A stretch of 64,000 nt of DNA from Anaerostipes sp. (GTDB taxonomy: Bacteria; Bacillota; Clostridia; Lachnospirales; Lachnospiraceae): NCBI GenBank assembly GCA_028704435.1, contig JAQWFL010000006.1, positions 46,088-110,087 of the forward strand. The letters are read 5' to 3'. The stretch's first letter is position 1. Each line of letters opens with the position of its first letter. The translations under genes were made by a program, and so were the position numbers. Below are positions 62,734 through 64,000 of this stretch, one piece after another. The notes beneath the pieces are model-generated. The model ran no database searches, was not told where the DNA came from, and worked only from the letters and a program-made list of their open reading frames with translations.

Positions 62734-63861
62734 ATGAGGAAAAGAATTTTAGCAAGTATTATGTGTGCTGCATTGTCGGCAAGCATGATGATGGGAACTG
62801 TGATGGTAGGAGCGGCTGAGAACAGTGTGAAAACAGGAAGTACAAAGATTTTTACTTCTACAAAACAAGCGTTGAAGAGTGAGAGTGGGAAAAAGCAAGT
62901 AGTGAAATCGGGCAATGTTATGCCCAAGACAATGAAGCGTGATGCTACAAATCTTTATAAGACAATTACATTAAATGCTAATGGAACAATTGTATTTTCG
63001 TATAGTTTATCTGGATATGGTTATTGCGTTATCGCAGATGCAAATGGCTATGGAGTGAAGATGCTTGGGAATACATCTAAAAATACCGTATATGCAACTA
63101 ATATGAAGCGTGGTACATATTACGTATATGGTTTTTCATATGGAACAACAGCACCATCAATAACATCATTTAGTGCTTCCTTGTATTCAAGTGAGAATGG
63201 AAGTATTGCAGCTTCTAAAGCAAAGTATATTGCAGGAACAGGTAGTTATAACTATCAAACATTTTATGTATCAAAGAAAAGAGCACAAGTGAAGATTACA
63301 TCTGTGGGACAATACTATACAGGCGGAAACCATGGTGTTACAGTCTTGATACAAAAAAGAAACAGCAATGGGAGTTATAGTACCGTATCAGATTCAGAAT
63401 ATGCAGGAAGTTCAAATTCTTATACTACAGGTTATGCGTTAAATAAAGGAAGTTATCGTTTTGCATTGAAAGGTTATACTTCTGGGTATATGGCTGTTAA
63501 GTGGACTCAGACTGGGTATACTGGTTCTTACGGAACAAAAAAATCCAAATCTAAAACGATAAGTCGTAAAAAATCCAAATCTAATGTTTTAACAGCTTCG
63601 GACAAGAAGAAGACATCACATTGGTATAAGATTAAAGTGACAAAGAAAAGAAGTTCTAGAATTGATGTGTATTCATATAACAGTTCAGGAAGTGTAACTG
63701 CAACACTTTATAAAGGTGGTAAACGACTTTCTTATAGAACAGTATCTTCGCCAACAAATATTTATTTTAAGGGTAAATTGTCAAAGGGAACTTATTATGT
63801 GAAAGTTACAAAGAATACAGCAAAAACAAGTGGAATGTATAAAGTAAAATATACAAAGTAA
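62734..63861 (+). CDS. Secreted lysine/serine/tyrosine-rich surface protein
   Basis: A 375-residue exported protein. The signal peptide is RKRILASIMCAALSASMMMG followed by a likely cleavage after VGAA (about residue 27). The mature part has no catalytic motif I recognise. It seems to consist of about three beta-sandwich modules like pre-peptidase C-terminal domains: about 65-140 (LYKTITLNANGTIVFSYSL), 150-245 (QTFYVSKKRAQVKI) and 275-375 (HWYKIKVTKKRSSRIDVYS). A lysine-rich linker repeats KKSKSK at about 270-285. There is no LPXTG or membrane anchor. It is very basic and may bind the cell wall. ATG 62734 has AAAGGAG upstream; the open frame from 62656 overlaps queF and is not used. Confidence 0.75.
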   Translation: MRKRILASIMCAALSASMMMGTVMVGAAENSVKTGSTKIFTSTKQALKSESGKKQVVKSGNVMPKTMKRDATNLYKTITLNANGTIVFSYSLSGYGYCVIADANGYGVKMLGNTSKNTVYATNMKRGTYYVYGFSYGTTAPSITSFSASLYSSENGSIAASKAKYIAGTGSYNYQTFYVSKKRAQVKITSVGQYYTGGNHGVTVLIQKRNSNGSYSTVSDSEYAGSSNSYTTGYALNKGSYRFALKGYTSGYMAVKWTQTGYTGSYGTKKSKSKTISRKKSKSNVLTASDKKKTSHWYKIKVTKKRSSRIDVYSYNSSGSVTATLYKGGKRLSYRTVSSPTNIYFKGKLSKGTYYVKVTKNTAKTSGMYKVKYTK

Positions 63862-64000
63862 TCAATGTATCGTAAGAATTTCATAAGATGAGTTTATACT
63901 TTGTTTAGAAATGTTTATGATTAGAACATTGAATTGAGAGGGGATTCTGATATACTTAAGACATAGTTTTTCATATATATATTTAATCCTCTCTTTTTAA
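63862..64000 (+). other. Intergenic end of the window
   Basis: No gene is seen. GAGAGGGGATT (about 63937) and AATCCTCTC-TTTTT at the very end can pair around a long AT-rich loop, a weak terminator candidate that may continue beyond the window. Confidence 0.35.

Overview
The window looks like chromosomal DNA of an AT-rich anaerobic Firmicute, most likely a gut member of the Lachnospiraceae (Clostridia). The evidence is the low G+C, strong AGGAGG-type ribosome binding sites, TTGACA/TATAAT promoters, intrinsic terminators after most operons, and an anaerobic gene set: pyruvate:ferredoxin oxidoreductase, the [FeFe]-hydrogenase maturase HydG with a TM1266-type regulator, flavodoxins and a 6-phosphofructokinase. 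No genus is assigned. There is no prophage, IS element or CRISPR array.

Layout. 1-5.7 kb: the tail of a LysR regulator, then a one-direction redox cluster (lipoprotein flavodoxin, DUF4405 membrane protein, MATE transporter, cytoplasmic flavodoxin, cupin, iron-containing alcohol dehydrogenase). 5.7-10.6 kb: an accessory, decaying zone with a DUF4143-type ATPase remnant, an unknown protein carrying two similar cysteine modules, an unknown acidic protein, a broken ABC permease, a divergent HxlR regulator/flavin reductase pair, and a low-molecular-weight tyrosine phosphatase. 10.7-12.8 kb: a response regulator-GGDEF-EAL protein. 12.8-14.4 kb: two non-coding blocks around hpf. The first has DnaA-box-like 9-mers in mirror arrangement around an AT-rich core; the second has three tandem 121-bp units grown out of the hpf terminator. 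14.4-24.9 kb: an orphan prepilin, secA-prfB, an ACT-domain regulator/ApgM-like enzyme/aspartate kinase group (aspartate-family amino acids), dCMP deaminase and Tex.

24.9-41.3 kb: a YmfI-like SDR (convergent), a LytR_C envelope protein, a CdaR-type regulator, a Ctp protease, a large soluble hybrid histidine kinase, a CbiM/CbiN fusion, phosphofructokinase, then two adjacent damaged genes: a small alarmone synthetase with a one-base insertion, and a SWIM/SNF2 helicase with one in-frame stop. DUF378, tRNA-Phe, tRNA-Gly and mltG follow. 41.5-51.7 kb: PFOR behind a hairpin-rich leader, rpe-mrp, a secreted 3D-domain protein, an SDR behind a long palindrome, a nucleotidyltransferase, nadC and a sodium-dependent transporter. 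51.7-64 kb: thiC with a TPP riboswitch and terminator, a HAD phosphatase, a patatin-like lipase with an unknown protein, a VanRS-like two-component system followed by a CBS-type Mn pyrophosphatase, a NUDIX hydrolase, the TM1266-hydG operon behind an unassigned attenuator-like leader, queF and a secreted lysine-rich protein.

The strongest candidates for something undescribed are the TM1266-hydG leader RNA, the mirrored DnaA-box region upstream of hpf, the tandem hairpin repeat after hpf, and the flavodoxin/DUF4405 cluster, which could be a membrane-spanning electron route. Starts were re-chosen by ribosome binding site where possible. All family calls come from reading motifs, not from database searches.
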